Positions 1-8,141 of a DNA stretch of 64,000 nucleotides are shown in pieces (position 1 is the first letter of the stretch; each line of letters begins with the position of its first letter). The notes under the pieces were generated by a model that saw nothing but the letters and a program-made list of their open reading frames with translations, was not told the origin of the DNA and did not search any database. Location: contig NZ_BOQP01000017.1 of NCBI RefSeq assembly GCF_018332715.1, positions 248,001 to 312,000 of the forward strand, given 5' to 3'. The position numbers and the translations under genes were made by a program. This DNA is from Winogradskya consettensis. GTDB lineage: Bacteria > Actinomycetota > Actinomycetes > Mycobacteriales > Micromonosporaceae.

Positions 1-291
1 CGTACGCTCCCCGAACCGGTACCCGATCGCCATCGCCGAACGGCCCAGCAGGATCTGGGTGAGCGTGCAGAGCAGGATGCCGAGCGCGAGCCGGTCGACC
101 AGGTGCACTGACGCCCTGTTCTCGGCGACCGCGTCGACGATGTGCCCGAGCAGCCACGGCCCCGTCAGCCCGGCGACGGCGGCGACGGCGTTCAGCGCGA
201 CCATCGCCACCACGGCCCGTTTGTCGGCCCGGATCAGGTCCAGCGCCGCGCGGCGGACCCCGGCCCGGTCCGCGATCGGCAGCCGGATCAC
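1..291 (-). CDS. ABC exporter subunit, N-terminal part only (runs off the window)
   Basis: The minus-strand frame starts at a GTG at 291 whose GTGA overlaps the TGA stop of the upstream transporter gene, which implies translational coupling. The visible 97 residues show a short basic lead (VIRLPIADRAGVRRAALDLI) and then a hydrophobic segment containing GPWLLGHIVDAV. That is typical of the first transmembrane helix of ABC-type exporters with fused membrane and ATPase domains. The ATPase half lies outside the window. It is probably the catalytically competent partner of the next gene, whose own nucleotide-binding site is degenerate. Confidence 0.8.
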   Translation of the reverse strand, partial: MIRLPIADRAGVRRAALDLIRADKRAVVAMVALNAVAAVAGLTGPWLLGHIVDAVAENRASVHLVDRLALGILLCTLTQILLGRSAMAIGYRFGERT

Positions 292-1994
292 CGGACCGCC
301 CCGGTGGCCGCGTCCTCTCCCGCGGTCTCTCCCGCTGTCCGGGTCACCAGGGCGCGGTATCCGGGCTGGGTGCGCAGCAGCTCGCGGTGCGTCCCGGTGG
401 CGGCTACCCGGCCGCCGACCAGGTAGATCACACAGTCGGCCCGCTCCAGCAACGCCGGTGACGTGGTCGTGATCAGCGTCGTCTGCCCGGCCCGGACCGC
501 TTTGAGCCGTTCGGCGACGGTGGCCTCGGTGTGCGCGTCGACCGCGGAGGTCGGCTCGACGGCGAGCAGGATCTCGGGGTCGTGCAGCAGCGCGCGGGCC
601 AGGCGTACCCGCTGGCGCTGCCCGCCGGAGAGGTTGCGCCCCCGGTCCTCGACGGGTTGCCGGCCGGACAGGTCCGTCGCCGCCGCGGCCGCCAGGGCGT
701 AGGCGATCTCGCCGTGCCCCCGGTCGGCCCGCCCGGCGACGGCCTCGGCGAGGGTCCCGGCGAACAGGTACGACTCGTTGTCGGCGACCAGGATCCGCTC
801 CCGGACGGCGAGCGTGTCGACGCGTACGCCGCCCCAGGTCGCCTCGGTGGGCCCGTACCCGCCGAGCCGGTCCACCACGGCCGCGGCGTCGGCGGCGCGC
901 GCGGTCGCGAGTACCGCGAACCGGCCGGGCACGACCACCACCCCGGACTGCGGATCGCTCAGCTCGGCCGGGGCGCACGGGAACCACATCAGCTGCGCCG
1001 GCGGGACGGGGAGCCGCAGGAACCCCAGCACCCGCCGCCCGGCGACCAGGGCGTGCCCGATGTCGAACCCGCCCTCGATCAGGAACGCGACCGGGACGAC
1101 GAGCATCGCCGCGTACCCCCAGACCGCGACCAGCTCACCCGCGGTGATGGCACCCGCGGCGGCCATCCGGGCGGCGAGCCAGATCACCACGGCCAGGAAC
1201 AACGCGGGCAGGCCCACCCCGAGCGCCTGGATCCAGCTGGTCACGGCACCGACCCGGTAACCCTCCCGCGCCACCGCCTGCGACTCGCGGTGATAGCGCC
1301 GCGCGAACCCGTCCTTGCCACCGAGCCCGTTCAGCACCTGCAACCCACCGACCACATCGGCGAGCCGGTCGGCGAGCGCACCTTGCCGCTCGCGGTAACT
1401 CAGCCCGGCCCGCTGCAGGCTGCGCAGCATCGGCCCGACGACAAGGGCCAGCACGGGTACGCCCGCCAGCACCACCACCGCCAGCAGCGGCGAGATGTGC
1501 AGCAGCAGGACGGCGACTATCGCGTACGCCACGGCCGCCCCGAACCCCGGCCCGGTCACGGTCAGCGCCTGAGCGAGCACCCACACATCCGCCACGCCGA
1601 TGGTGACGACCTCCCCCGCACCCACCCGCCGGGGCAGCGCCGACCCGAGACTCGCCGCATGGGTGAGCACCACCCGCACGGTCCGGAACCCCGCATCGAG
1701 CCTGATCTTCGTCATCGTCCGGTGCCGCAGGACCGCCAGCGCGGCATTGGCCACCCCGGCTACCAGCAGCGCGGCCACCCACACGGCCAGCACCGGCAGG
1801 TCCCGCCGCTGCAACCCCCGGTCAACAGCCTGGGACAACAGGTACGGCGGCAGCGTCAGCCCGGCCATCCACGCCGACCCGACCAGCCCGCCGACGGCGA
1901 TGCGCCACTTCTGGTGCCGCACGAGCCACCACAGATACCACATCGGGCCTCGTAAGTCGGCAACTGCGAGTCCCGTCTCCGTCACGCCTTGCAC
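288..1994 (-). CDS. ABC exporter half-transporter with degenerate nucleotide-binding site
   Basis: A 568-residue fused transporter with a membrane domain over about residues 1-310 and an ATPase domain over about 340-550. The signature NLSGGQRQRVRLARAL begins near residue 454 and is intact. The Walker A lysine loop cannot be found: the expected place reads VLATARAADAAAVV. The Walker B aspartate is a valine (ILLAVEP, Val479) although the following glutamate is kept, and the switch histidine is replaced (TTLITTTSP). Such subunits are known from heterodimeric exporters with one consensus and one degenerate ATP site. The coupled downstream subunit fits that arrangement. Start is GTG at 1994. The substrate cannot be inferred; drug or peptide efflux is a guess. 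Confidence 0.88.
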   Translation of the reverse strand: MQGVTETGLAVADLRGPMWYLWWLVRHQKWRIAVGGLVGSAWMAGLTLPPYLLSQAVDRGLQRRDLPVLAVWVAALLVAGVANAALAVLRHRTMTKIRLDAGFRTVRVVLTHAASLGSALPRRVGAGEVVTIGVADVWVLAQALTVTGPGFGAAVAYAIVAVLLLHISPLLAVVVLAGVPVLALVVGPMLRSLQRAGLSYRERQGALADRLADVVGGLQVLNGLGGKDGFARRYHRESQAVAREGYRVGAVTSWIQALGVGLPALFLAVVIWLAARMAAAGAITAGELVAVWGYAAMLVVPVAFLIEGGFDIGHALVAGRRVLGFLRLPVPPAQLMWFPCAPAELSDPQSGVVVVPGRFAVLATARAADAAAVVDRLGGYGPTEATWGGVRVDTLAVRERILVADNESYLFAGTLAEAVAGRADRGHGEIAYALAAAAATDLSGRQPVEDRGRNLSGGQRQRVRLARALLHDPEILLAVEPTSAVDAHTEATVAERLKAVRAGQTTLITTTSPALLERADCVIYLVGGRVAATGTHRELLRTQPGYRALVTRTAGETAGEDAATGAVR

Positions 1995-2051
1995 CTTATT
2001 GCGCGCCGATCATCTGAGGTAACCCCCCAATACCGCACCTCAGGGCCCAGG

Positions 2052-2066
2052 TAGTCTCGCGACGTG
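2052..2066 (+). promoter_or_regulatory. Leaderless-type -10 element of the folP2-like gene
   Basis: TAGTCT at 2052-2057 is followed by six bases and then the GTG start at 2064. The transcription start would therefore fall on or next to the start codon, and no Shine-Dalgarno sequence is present. Confidence 0.5.
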
Positions 2067-2945
2067 AGTGATTACGCACCCCCGCTGATCAGCGCGCAAC
2101 GGCTCATCGGCGGGCGGTCGTACGACTTCTCCCGGCGCGTCGTGGTGATGGCCATCGTCAACCGCACGCCGGACTCCTTCCACGACCGTGGCCGCACGTT
2201 CGCCCTCGAGAAAGCCACCGAGGCGGTGCGGAAAGCGGCGGGCGCGGGTGCTGACTGGATCGACATCGGCGGCGTACCGTTCGCTCCCGGCCCGGAGGTC
2301 TCCGCCGCCGAGGAGCTGGACCGGGTGCTCCCGGTGGTCGAGGCCGCCCAGGGCCTCGCGGTGGTCTCGGTGGACACGTTCCGCCCCGAGGTCGCCGAGG
2401 CCGTGATCAAGGCCGGCGCGGGCGTCATCAACGACACCTCGGGCCTGCGCGACGTCCGGATGGCCGAGATCGTGGCGGATTCCGACGCCACCCTGGTGAT
2501 CACCCACAGCCTGGCCGCGCCCCGCACCCTGCACCCCAGCCCGCAGTACCAGGACGTCGCGAAGGAGATCGCCGATTTCCTGCGCTCCCGGGTGGAGACC
2601 GCTCTGGCCCATGGCGTACGCCCGGAGCAGATCGTCATCGACCCCGGTCACGACCTGAACAAGAACACCCTGCACACCCTCGAACTCACCCGCCGCCTGC
2701 GCGAGATCGCCGACCTCGGCCACCCCCTGCTCGCCGCGGTCAGCAACAAGGACTTCATCGGCGAAACCCTCGACGCCCCCCAGCACGAACGCCTCGCCGG
2801 CACCCTCGCCGCCCTCGTCTTCACCATCCTCCACGGCGCCCGCATCGTCCGGGTCCACGACGTCAAGGCAGCCGTCGACGCCGTCCACATGACCGAAGCC
2901 CTCCTCGGCCTCCGCGCCCCGGCCTACCTGAGCCACAACATCTGA
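2064..2945 (+). CDS. folP2: Dihydropteroate synthase-like protein (FolP2 type)
   Basis: A 293-residue TIM-barrel protein of the pterin-binding family. It carries the strand-1 motif MAIVNRTPDSF, the IDIGG motif, VSVDTFRPEVAEA, DPGHDLNKNTLHTLEL and the phosphate-loop variant SNKDFIGETL. These variants match the mycobacterial FolP2 (Rv1207) type rather than canonical FolP1, which has MGVVNVTPDSF, DPGIGF.K and SRKSF. The M. leprae FolP2 has been reported to lack dihydropteroate synthase activity, so a pterin-binding role other than folate synthesis is likely. The gene stands alone between the exporter and a TetR gene, with none of folK, folB or folE nearby. Start is GTG at 2064, apparently leaderless. 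Confidence 0.85.
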   Translation: MSDYAPPLISAQRLIGGRSYDFSRRVVVMAIVNRTPDSFHDRGRTFALEKATEAVRKAAGAGADWIDIGGVPFAPGPEVSAAEELDRVLPVVEAAQGLAVVSVDTFRPEVAEAVIKAGAGVINDTSGLRDVRMAEIVADSDATLVITHSLAAPRTLHPSPQYQDVAKEIADFLRSRVETALAHGVRPEQIVIDPGHDLNKNTLHTLELTRRLREIADLGHPLLAAVSNKDFIGETLDAPQHERLAGTLAALVFTILHGARIVRVHDVKAAVDAVHMTEALLGLRAPAYLSHNI

Positions 2946-2986
2946 CCGGCCAGAGCCGCAGCAGTTCCGCTACGAACCCGGCGGCA

Positions 2987-3535
2987 TCAGCTTTCCTCGT
3001 CGTCGAAGTCGATGAGTTCGGTCATCCACGGGTCGCGCGGGACGGCGTCGGGGCCGAGGACGCGCATGGCGCCGAGGACCGTCATCAGCATGCCCATGGC
3101 GAGGAACTGGCGCGTTTCCTTGACGCCGGCACCGGTGAGTTCGCGGATCGTCCGGTAGATCGTGCCGAAGCAGTCGCGGACGACGGGGCCGATTGCCGGG
3201 TCGGCGCTCGCGGTGTAGCCGTGCAGCAGACAGGTGATCAGCTCCCGCTCGGCGAGCAGCTCCTCGTAGGCTGAGCCGAGGGAGGCCAGGGTCGGCTCGG
3301 CCTTCGCCGCCTCACGGAAGTGGTCCTCGATCCGGGCGGCCGCGTGGGTGACCGCCGCGATGAAGAGCTGCTGCTTGCTGCCGAAGAGCCGGATCACGTA
3401 CGGCTGCGACACCCCGGCGAGACCCGCGACCTGATCCGTGGTCGTTCCGGCGTACCCACCGGTCGCGAAGGCGGTGACTGCGGCCCGGACCAATTGGTCC
3501 TGGCGCTCCTCGGCAGTGAGTCGTGACCTGGTCAT
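2987..3535 (-). CDS. TetR-family repressor of the adjacent efflux pump
   Basis: A 182-residue protein with an N-terminal TetR helix-turn-helix over about residues 10-55, including TTDQVAGLAGVSQPYVIRLF and the following GSKQQLF, and an all-helical ligand-binding C-terminal part. It is divergent from the DHA2 transporter gene, and three copies of an inverted repeat lie in the 96-bp gap. It most likely represses both itself and the pump and is released by a pump substrate. Start is ATG at 3535, which the nearest operator almost touches. Confidence 0.9.
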   Translation of the reverse strand: MTRSRLTAEERQDQLVRAAVTAFATGGYAGTTTDQVAGLAGVSQPYVIRLFGSKQQLFIAAVTHAAARIEDHFREAAKAEPTLASLGSAYEELLAERELITCLLHGYTASADPAIGPVVRDCFGTIYRTIRELTGAGVKETRQFLAMGMLMTVLGAMRVLGPDAVPRDPWMTELIDFDDEES

Positions 3536-3543
3536 ACTCCCAT

Positions 3544-3618
3544 GTTATCAGCTGATGACCAATCGGCATTGACAAGTTATCAGCGGATAACTACCTTGCT
3601 AGTTATCAGTCGATAACA
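3544..3618. promoter_or_regulatory. Promoter with three tandem TetR operators
   Basis: Three copies of GTTATC-N4-GATAAC occur: 3544-3559 (GTTATC AGCT GATGAC, one mismatch), 3575-3592 (AGTTATC AGCG GATAACT, perfect) and 3601-3618 (AGTTATC AGTC GATAACA). A promoter reads TTGACA at 3569-3574, a 17-bp spacer and TACCTT at 3592-3597. The perfect operator fills the spacer exactly and the third covers the expected transcription start. Copy 1 lies nine bases from the tetR start codon. Confidence 0.85.
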
Positions 3619-3631
3619 ACTGGGAGCCACG

Positions 3632-5188
3632 ATGACCGCCCTCGCCTCACCGGCACCCGCCGCAGCCGCGGCACCACGCCGAAACCGGCCTCTCGCAGCC
3701 GTGATCGCCGCCGTCGGCATCCCGACGTTCATGGTCACGCTCGACAACCTCGTGGTGACCACGGCGCTGCCCGTGATCAAGGCGGACATCGGCGCCTCGA
3801 TCACCGATCTGCAGTGGTTCGTCAACGCGTACACCCTGCCCTTCGCGGCCTTCCTGCTCACCGCTGCGGCCCTCGGTGACCGCCTCGGCCGGCGGCGGAT
3901 GTATCTCGGCGGGATCGTGCTCTTCACGCTCGCCTCCGCGGCGGCGGCCCTGGCCACCGAGCCCTGGCAGCTCACCGCCGCCCGCGCGATCCAGGGCATC
4001 GGCGGTGCGGCGGTGACCCCGCTGTCACTGACCCTGCTCGCCCAGGCGGTCCCCGACCGCCTGCGCAACGCCTCCGTCGGCATCTGGGGCGGCATCAGCG
4101 GCCTCGGCGTCGCGATCGGCCCGGTGGTCGGCGGCGCGGTCATCGAAGGCCTCGACTGGTCGTTCATCTTCTGGCTCAACGTCCCCGTCGGCGTCATCGC
4201 GGTCATCCTCGCGGCCACCGTCCTCGACGAATCCCGCGGCGGCGCCCGCCGCCTCGACCCCCTCGGCCTCGTCCTGTCAGCAGCCGGCATGCTCCTGCTC
4301 GTCTGGGGGGTCGCCGACGGCCCCGACCACGGCTGGACCTCGGCCCGAGTGCTCGGCATGCTCGCCGGCGGCGTAGCCCTGCTCACCGCGTTCGTGGTCT
4401 GGCAGCGTCGCAACAGCACCCCGATGCTGCCGCTGATCCTGTTCCGCAACCGCGCGTTCAGCCTGGTCAGCGTCGTCAGCCTGACATTCTCCGCCGGAGC
4501 GTTCGGCGCCGTCTTCCTCCTGGCCCAGTTCTTCCAGGTCGTCCAGGGCCTCACCCCCCTGGAAGCCGGCGTACGCACCCTGGCCTGGACCGCCGCCCCG
4601 ATGCTCGTCGCCCCCGTCGCCGGCATCTACGCCGACCGCCTGGGCGTACGCAACCTGATCGTCGCCGGCCAGGTCCTCCTCGCCGCGGGCGTCCTCTGGC
4701 TGGCCCTCGCCACGACCACCACGGTCACCTACCCCCACATGGTCACCGGCTTCATCCTGGCCGGCATCGGCATGGGCCTCAGCTTCGCCCCGATCAGCGC
4801 CCTCGCCCTGTCCAGCGCCCCCGCCGACCAACGAGGCGTCGCCTCAGGCACCAACAACACCATCCGCCAGGCCGGCGTGGCCATCGGCGTCGCGGTCCTG
4901 GCCTCGGTCTTCAGCTCCGCCGGCGGCTACTCCAGCCCGCAGTCCTTCGTGGACGGCCTCGTCCCCGCGGTCCTCGTCGGCGGCGCAGTCATCGCCGTGG
5001 GCGCTGTGGTCGCCCTCTTCCTCCCCGGCCGCAACACCGCCCAGACCGCCACAGCCACCCCGGTCGCCACGGCCACCCCGGTCGCCGCGGCCAGCACGAA
5101 CGCCGAGGTCGCAACGGTCGCCTCGGCCGGCACGACCGGCACGGTCAACTCGACCGGCACGACCGGCACGGGTCAGCAGCGCGACTGA
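3632..5188 (+). CDS. DHA2-family (EmrB/QacA) multidrug efflux MFS transporter
   Basis: A 518-residue major facilitator with about 14 hydrophobic segments. The first shows the DHA2 signature TLDNLVVTTALPVI, followed by motif A, GDRLGRRRM, between helices 2 and 3. WGGISGLGVAIGPVVGG is the helix-5 antiporter motif C region. It should export cationic or lipophilic drugs by proton antiport. The last 45 residues are a low-complexity Ala/Thr/Gly tail with PVATATPVA and TGT repeats, probably disordered. Start is ATG at 3632 behind GGGAG at 3622-3626. Expression is probably governed by the divergent TetR and its three operators. A hairpin about 80 bp downstream ends the transcript. Confidence 0.93.
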   Translation: MTALASPAPAAAAAPRRNRPLAAVIAAVGIPTFMVTLDNLVVTTALPVIKADIGASITDLQWFVNAYTLPFAAFLLTAAALGDRLGRRRMYLGGIVLFTLASAAAALATEPWQLTAARAIQGIGGAAVTPLSLTLLAQAVPDRLRNASVGIWGGISGLGVAIGPVVGGAVIEGLDWSFIFWLNVPVGVIAVILAATVLDESRGGARRLDPLGLVLSAAGMLLLVWGVADGPDHGWTSARVLGMLAGGVALLTAFVVWQRRNSTPMLPLILFRNRAFSLVSVVSLTFSAGAFGAVFLLAQFFQVVQGLTPLEAGVRTLAWTAAPMLVAPVAGIYADRLGVRNLIVAGQVLLAAGVLWLALATTTTVTYPHMVTGFILAGIGMGLSFAPISALALSSAPADQRGVASGTNNTIRQAGVAIGVAVLASVFSSAGGYSSPQSFVDGLVPAVLVGGAVIAVGAVVALFLPGRNTAQTATATPVATATPVAAASTNAEVATVASAGTTGTVNSTGTTGTGQQRD

Positions 5189-5217
5189 ACCCCTGGACGT
5201 CAATGCGGTCCACCTAA

Positions 5218-5250
5218 TCAACCCATCGAGTCAACCCATCAAGTCAACCC
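5218..5250. repeat. 13-bp tandem repeat downstream of the efflux gene
   Basis: TCAACCCATCGAG at 5218-5230 is repeated as TCAACCCATCAAG at 5231-5243, and a third unit begins TCAACCC at 5244. It is non-coding and sits between the stop codon and the terminator hairpin. Function unknown. Confidence 0.7.
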
Positions 5251-5266
5251 GGATCAACATCGTCAA

Positions 5267-5299
5267 CCCCGGCGGCCCATACGGACTGGACCGCCGGGG
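5267..5299 (+). terminator. Rho-independent-like hairpin after the efflux gene
   Basis: CCCCGGCGG at 5267-5275 pairs with CCGCCGGGG at 5291-5299 across a 15-nt loop and is followed by GCTTTG. The U-tract is poor, as is usual for actinobacterial terminators. Confidence 0.6.
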
Positions 5300-5430
5300 G
5301 CTTTGTCACGGCAACGTGGAATGGCAGGTCCGACCAGGGCGGGATGACCAGCCACGGCCGAGCGAGAATGCCCCCCATAGCAGCGCGGGCCAACCGCTCA
5401 CGGCAGAGCAGGACGCACAGATTGCAGCAG

Positions 5431-5562
5431 GGCCGAAGCCCAGTCGCAGCAGAGCGGGCGAACGGTCATGGCAGGGCCGAAGCCCGATCGCAGCAGACCG
5501 GGCGAACGGTCATGGCAGAGTCGAAGCCCGATCGCTGCGGAGCGGGATGACCGGGTCACAGC
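5431..5562. repeat. 44-bp tandem repeat, about three copies
   Basis: Two near-identical 44-bp units lie at 5431-5474 and 5475-5518, each starting GGCCGAAGCCC and ending GTCATGGCAG. A diverged third copy follows from 5519 to about 5562. Short open frames run through the repeats but show no recognisable protein. The 735-bp stretch 5189-5923 holds only this repeat, the 13-bp repeat, the terminator, a coding remnant and the promoter of the next gene. Confidence 0.75.
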
Positions 5563-5599
5563 GGGCGGCGAAAGCGGTTACGGCACGCGGGGTGAGCCG

Positions 5600-5728
5600 T
5601 TACGGGAGGGTGGGGTAGCCGGCGTAGCCGTGGTGGTCGCCGCCGTAGGCTGAGGTGAAGTCGCGGATGTTGAACGGGCCGCCTGCTCTGAGGCGGGCGG
5701 GCAGGTCCTGAACTGGCCATGTGTCCCA
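5600..5728 (-). pseudogene. C-terminal coding remnant, unknown protein
   Basis: On the minus strand an open stretch without a start codon runs from just after a TGA (5729-5731) to a TAA at 5600-5602. It reads WDTWPVQDLPARLRAGG and then PFNIRDFTSAYGGDHHGYAG before the end. Codon third positions are mostly G/C and the peptide looks like a genuine protein tail rich in Gly, His and Tyr. The 5' part is missing, so it is probably the relic of a deleted gene. I do not recognise the family. Confidence 0.35.
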
Positions 5729-5911
5729 TCACCGCGTCGTCGGAGACCTGGCCCTTGCATGGGAGAGCCTCGATCTGCGCTCCGAGCCGGGGCTCATGCT
5801 GACCATCTATACGGCTGAGCCCGGCTCGCCGAGCGCCGAGGCGCTCGGGCTGCTCGCTTCGTGGTCGCCCGTGGTCGTCCGCTGCGCCGGGTTTCTGTCG
5901 GACCCGGCTGT

Positions 5912-5926
5912 TAGGTTCACGCGGTG
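5912..5926 (+). promoter_or_regulatory. Leaderless-type -10 element
   Basis: TAGGTT at 5912-5917, six bases, then GTG at 5924. No ribosome binding site lies in between. Confidence 0.45.
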
Positions 5927-7078
5927 TTCGATTCGCTCATGTGCGCGTATGGTCCTGCGACCGAGGTTCCCGAGCTGCTGGCGGCGCTGCGCTCGCCCGA
6001 CGTGGCGCGGCGGGGGTTCGCCCGGTCCGAGCTCGGGCACATGCTCGCCCATCAGGGCTCGAAATACGATGCCAGCGCGGCGGCGGTCCCGTTCCTGATC
6101 GAGATCCTGGCAGACACGGAGACAACCGGGCGGCACGAGGCGTACGAGTTGCTCGCCCTCATCTCCGACAACGACGAGTTGCCCCGGCACCGCACGCGCG
6201 CCGCCGGGCCGTCGCTGGTCGAGCTGACCCGGGAGCGTTTCGAGTGGCGGCTGACCCGGCGGCCCGCCGACCCGGCCGAGCGTTATCCGTGGCAGTTCGG
6301 CGAGATCGTCGCCCCGGAGACCGATGGACGGCGGTGGCAGCTGCGGGCATACGAGGCGGTCGGGGCGGGGCTCACGGCGTACGTGAAGCTTCTTGATGAT
6401 CCTGACCCGCGCCTGCGGATCGGCGCGGCGCACCTGATCGCCGCCCACCCGGCGCCGGGGGCCGTGCCCGCCCTGGTCGCGCGGCTGACCACCGAGACCA
6501 GCCCCATGGTCGCGGCCTCGCTGTGCGTCGCGGCCGGTCAGTGCGGCGAGACCGGCGACCCGGCCCTGCTCAGCGCCCTGACCCTGTGGCGCGACGCCCC
6601 GCACCGCCTGGCCCACCTCGCGGCCCTGATGGCGATCGCCCAGCTCACCGATGCCCCCGACCACGCCCTGCTCACCGAGCTCGCGGTCTGCCTGGTCGAG
6701 CCCGACGACCCGATCGAGGACTGGCCCTTCCACGGCCGGCCGTCCGCCGGCGCCTGCTGGTCCCTGGAGACCCTCGCCCCGGCCGACAACCCCGCCCTGC
6801 CCGGCATCCTGCTCGACCAGCTCCGCCACCACCGCGCGGAGGGCTTCTACTACAACGTCGTCGAGCTGCTGATCGGCACGCTCTTCCCGCAGGGCCCGCT
6901 GGGCGACGACGCCCGGTTCGCCGCCCTGACCCCGGAGCAGCAGGAGCTGGTCGAGCTGGCGGTGCGGCACCACCTGCTCGTCGAGGACCCGATGCCGAGC
7001 GCCTTCGCCGGCATCAACCTGCCCCACGAGGAGGTCGCCCTGGCGGTCTGGTCGGAGTTGTCCACCGCCCACTCCTGA
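5924..7078 (+). CDS. HEAT-repeat-like helical protein
   Basis: A 384-residue soluble protein made of repeated amphipathic helix pairs, for example PELLAALRSPDVARRGFARS near residue 20, DDPDPRLRIGAAHLIAAHPA near 165 and ALVARLTTETSPMVAASLCV near 190. This spacing and the DP.P..R..AA pattern are characteristic of HEAT/PBS-lyase-like repeats, which act as protein-protein scaffolds. No catalytic motif, signal peptide or membrane segment is visible. Start is GTG at 5924, probably leaderless. A second HEAT-like gene lies 1.6 kb downstream but is not obviously a copy. The biological role is unknown. Confidence 0.75.
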   Translation: MFDSLMCAYGPATEVPELLAALRSPDVARRGFARSELGHMLAHQGSKYDASAAAVPFLIEILADTETTGRHEAYELLALISDNDELPRHRTRAAGPSLVELTRERFEWRLTRRPADPAERYPWQFGEIVAPETDGRRWQLRAYEAVGAGLTAYVKLLDDPDPRLRIGAAHLIAAHPAPGAVPALVARLTTETSPMVAASLCVAAGQCGETGDPALLSALTLWRDAPHRLAHLAALMAIAQLTDAPDHALLTELAVCLVEPDDPIEDWPFHGRPSAGACWSLETLAPADNPALPGILLDQLRHHRAEGFYYNVVELLIGTLFPQGPLGDDARFAALTPEQQELVELAVRHHLLVEDPMPSAFAGINLPHEEVALAVWSELSTAHS

Positions 7079-7148
7079 AAAGAGCCGGTCAATCCCGAAA
7101 GAACCGGTCACTCCTGAAAAGAGCCGGCCACCCCTGAAACGTGCCGGA
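7073..7148. repeat. About 20-bp tandem repeat at the end of the HEAT gene
   Basis: Four imperfect copies of TCCTGAAAAGAGCCGGTCA lie at 7073-7092, 7093-7111, 7112-7131 and 7132-7148. The first copy overlaps the stop codon of the upstream gene, so each duplication adds a potential TGA stop. Confidence 0.7.
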
Positions 7149-7252
7149 TCTGCCAGAAGTGGCCTGGGACACCCGATTCATAGTCCATTCATAGATTTCG
7201 ATGTTTCACTGCCTGCTTCGTTCCGGAACCACGGCGAACAGGAGAAACGACG

Positions 7253-8074
7253 ATGATCGAGGAACCCACCGAAGCCACGATCGACAACGACGCGTACGTC
7301 CGGGAAGTACACGACAAGGGTCTGCAGTTCGATCTGCGGACGATGTCGCGGCGCAGAATGCTGACGGCGCTCGGGGGCGCCGGGGTGCTGACGGCGGTCG
7401 GCGGCAGGCTGCTGCTCGACCAGTCCCCGGCCGAGGCGGCGTGCGCGGCCGAGGTCGAGTCGGAGACCGCCGGGCCGTACCCCGCGGACGGCAGCAACGG
7501 CCCGCAGATCCGGACCGTCTCCGGTGTCGTGCGCAGCGACATCCGCTCGTCGTTCGGCACCGCCAGCGGCGTGGCCGGGGGCATCCCGCTCACGTTCTCG
7601 CTCACCGTGCTCAAGCTCAGCTGCGCGCCGCTGGTCGGTGCCGCCGTCTACGCGTGGCACTGCGACCGGGAGGGCCGCTACTCGATGTACTCCAGCGGCG
7701 TCACCAACCAGAACTATCTGCGCGGCATCCAGGCCACCGACGCGACCGGCAAGGTCAGCTTCACCAGCATCTACCCCGGCTGCTACTCGGGGCGGTGGCC
7801 GCACATCCACTTCGAGGTCTACTCGTCACTGACGGCGGCCACCAGCGGTAGCGGCCCGATCGTCAAGACCTCGCAGATCGCCCTGCCCCGCGACGTGTCG
7901 GCGGCGGTCTACCAGACCACCGGGTACAGCGCCAGCGTGACGAACCTCAGCCGGATCACCCTCGCGTCCGACATGGTCTTCGGCGACGACCTCGCGGCCC
8001 GCGAGATGGCCACGGTCAGCGGCTCGACCACTGCCGGCTACACGGCGGCGCTGACCATCACGGTCAACGGTTGA
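7253..8074 (+). CDS. Tat-exported intradiol ring-cleavage dioxygenase
   Basis: A 273-residue protein of the catechol/protocatechuate dioxygenase fold. Residues about 30-62 form a twin-arginine signal (SRRRMLTALGGAGVLTAVGG) behind an unusually long N-terminal extension. The fold shows ETAGPYP, VYAWHCDREGRYSMYS and the iron-ligand region YPGCYSGRWPHIHFEVY, which supplies a Tyr and the HxH pair. It should open catechol-type rings between the two hydroxylated carbons using Fe(III) and O2, outside the membrane. Secreted intradiol enzymes are known in Streptomyces and are linked to lignin-derived aromatics. Start is ATG at 7253 with GGAGA at 7241. It is monocistronic and ends at a strong hairpin. 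Confidence 0.88.
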   Translation: MIEEPTEATIDNDAYVREVHDKGLQFDLRTMSRRRMLTALGGAGVLTAVGGRLLLDQSPAEAACAAEVESETAGPYPADGSNGPQIRTVSGVVRSDIRSSFGTASGVAGGIPLTFSLTVLKLSCAPLVGAAVYAWHCDREGRYSMYSSGVTNQNYLRGIQATDATGKVSFTSIYPGCYSGRWPHIHFEVYSSLTAATSGSGPIVKTSQIALPRDVSAAVYQTTGYSASVTNLSRITLASDMVFGDDLAAREMATVSGSTTAGYTAALTITVNG

Positions 8075-8091
8075 AACCTGGAACACCCACG

Positions 8092-8119
8092 GCGCGGCCC
8101 GTCCTGTGACGGGCCGCGC
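8092..8119 (+). terminator. Terminator hairpin of the dioxygenase gene
   Basis: GCGCGGCCCGTC at 8092-8103, a CTGT tetraloop and GACGGGCCGCGC at 8108-8119 form a perfect 12-bp stem just upstream of the next promoter. Confidence 0.7.
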
Positions 8120-8126
8120 GTCCCAA

Positions 8127-8141
8127 TACTCTTCGTCGATG
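8127..8141 (+). promoter_or_regulatory. Leaderless-type -10 element of the GNAT gene
   Basis: TACTCT at 8127-8132, six bases, ATG at 8139-8141. This decides the start: the longer open frame from 8106 would run through the terminator stem. Confidence 0.5.

Noticed and set aside
5431..5562. Possible CRISPR array from regular repeats
   Set aside because: The 44-bp units are directly adjacent with no unique spacers, and no cas genes are nearby.
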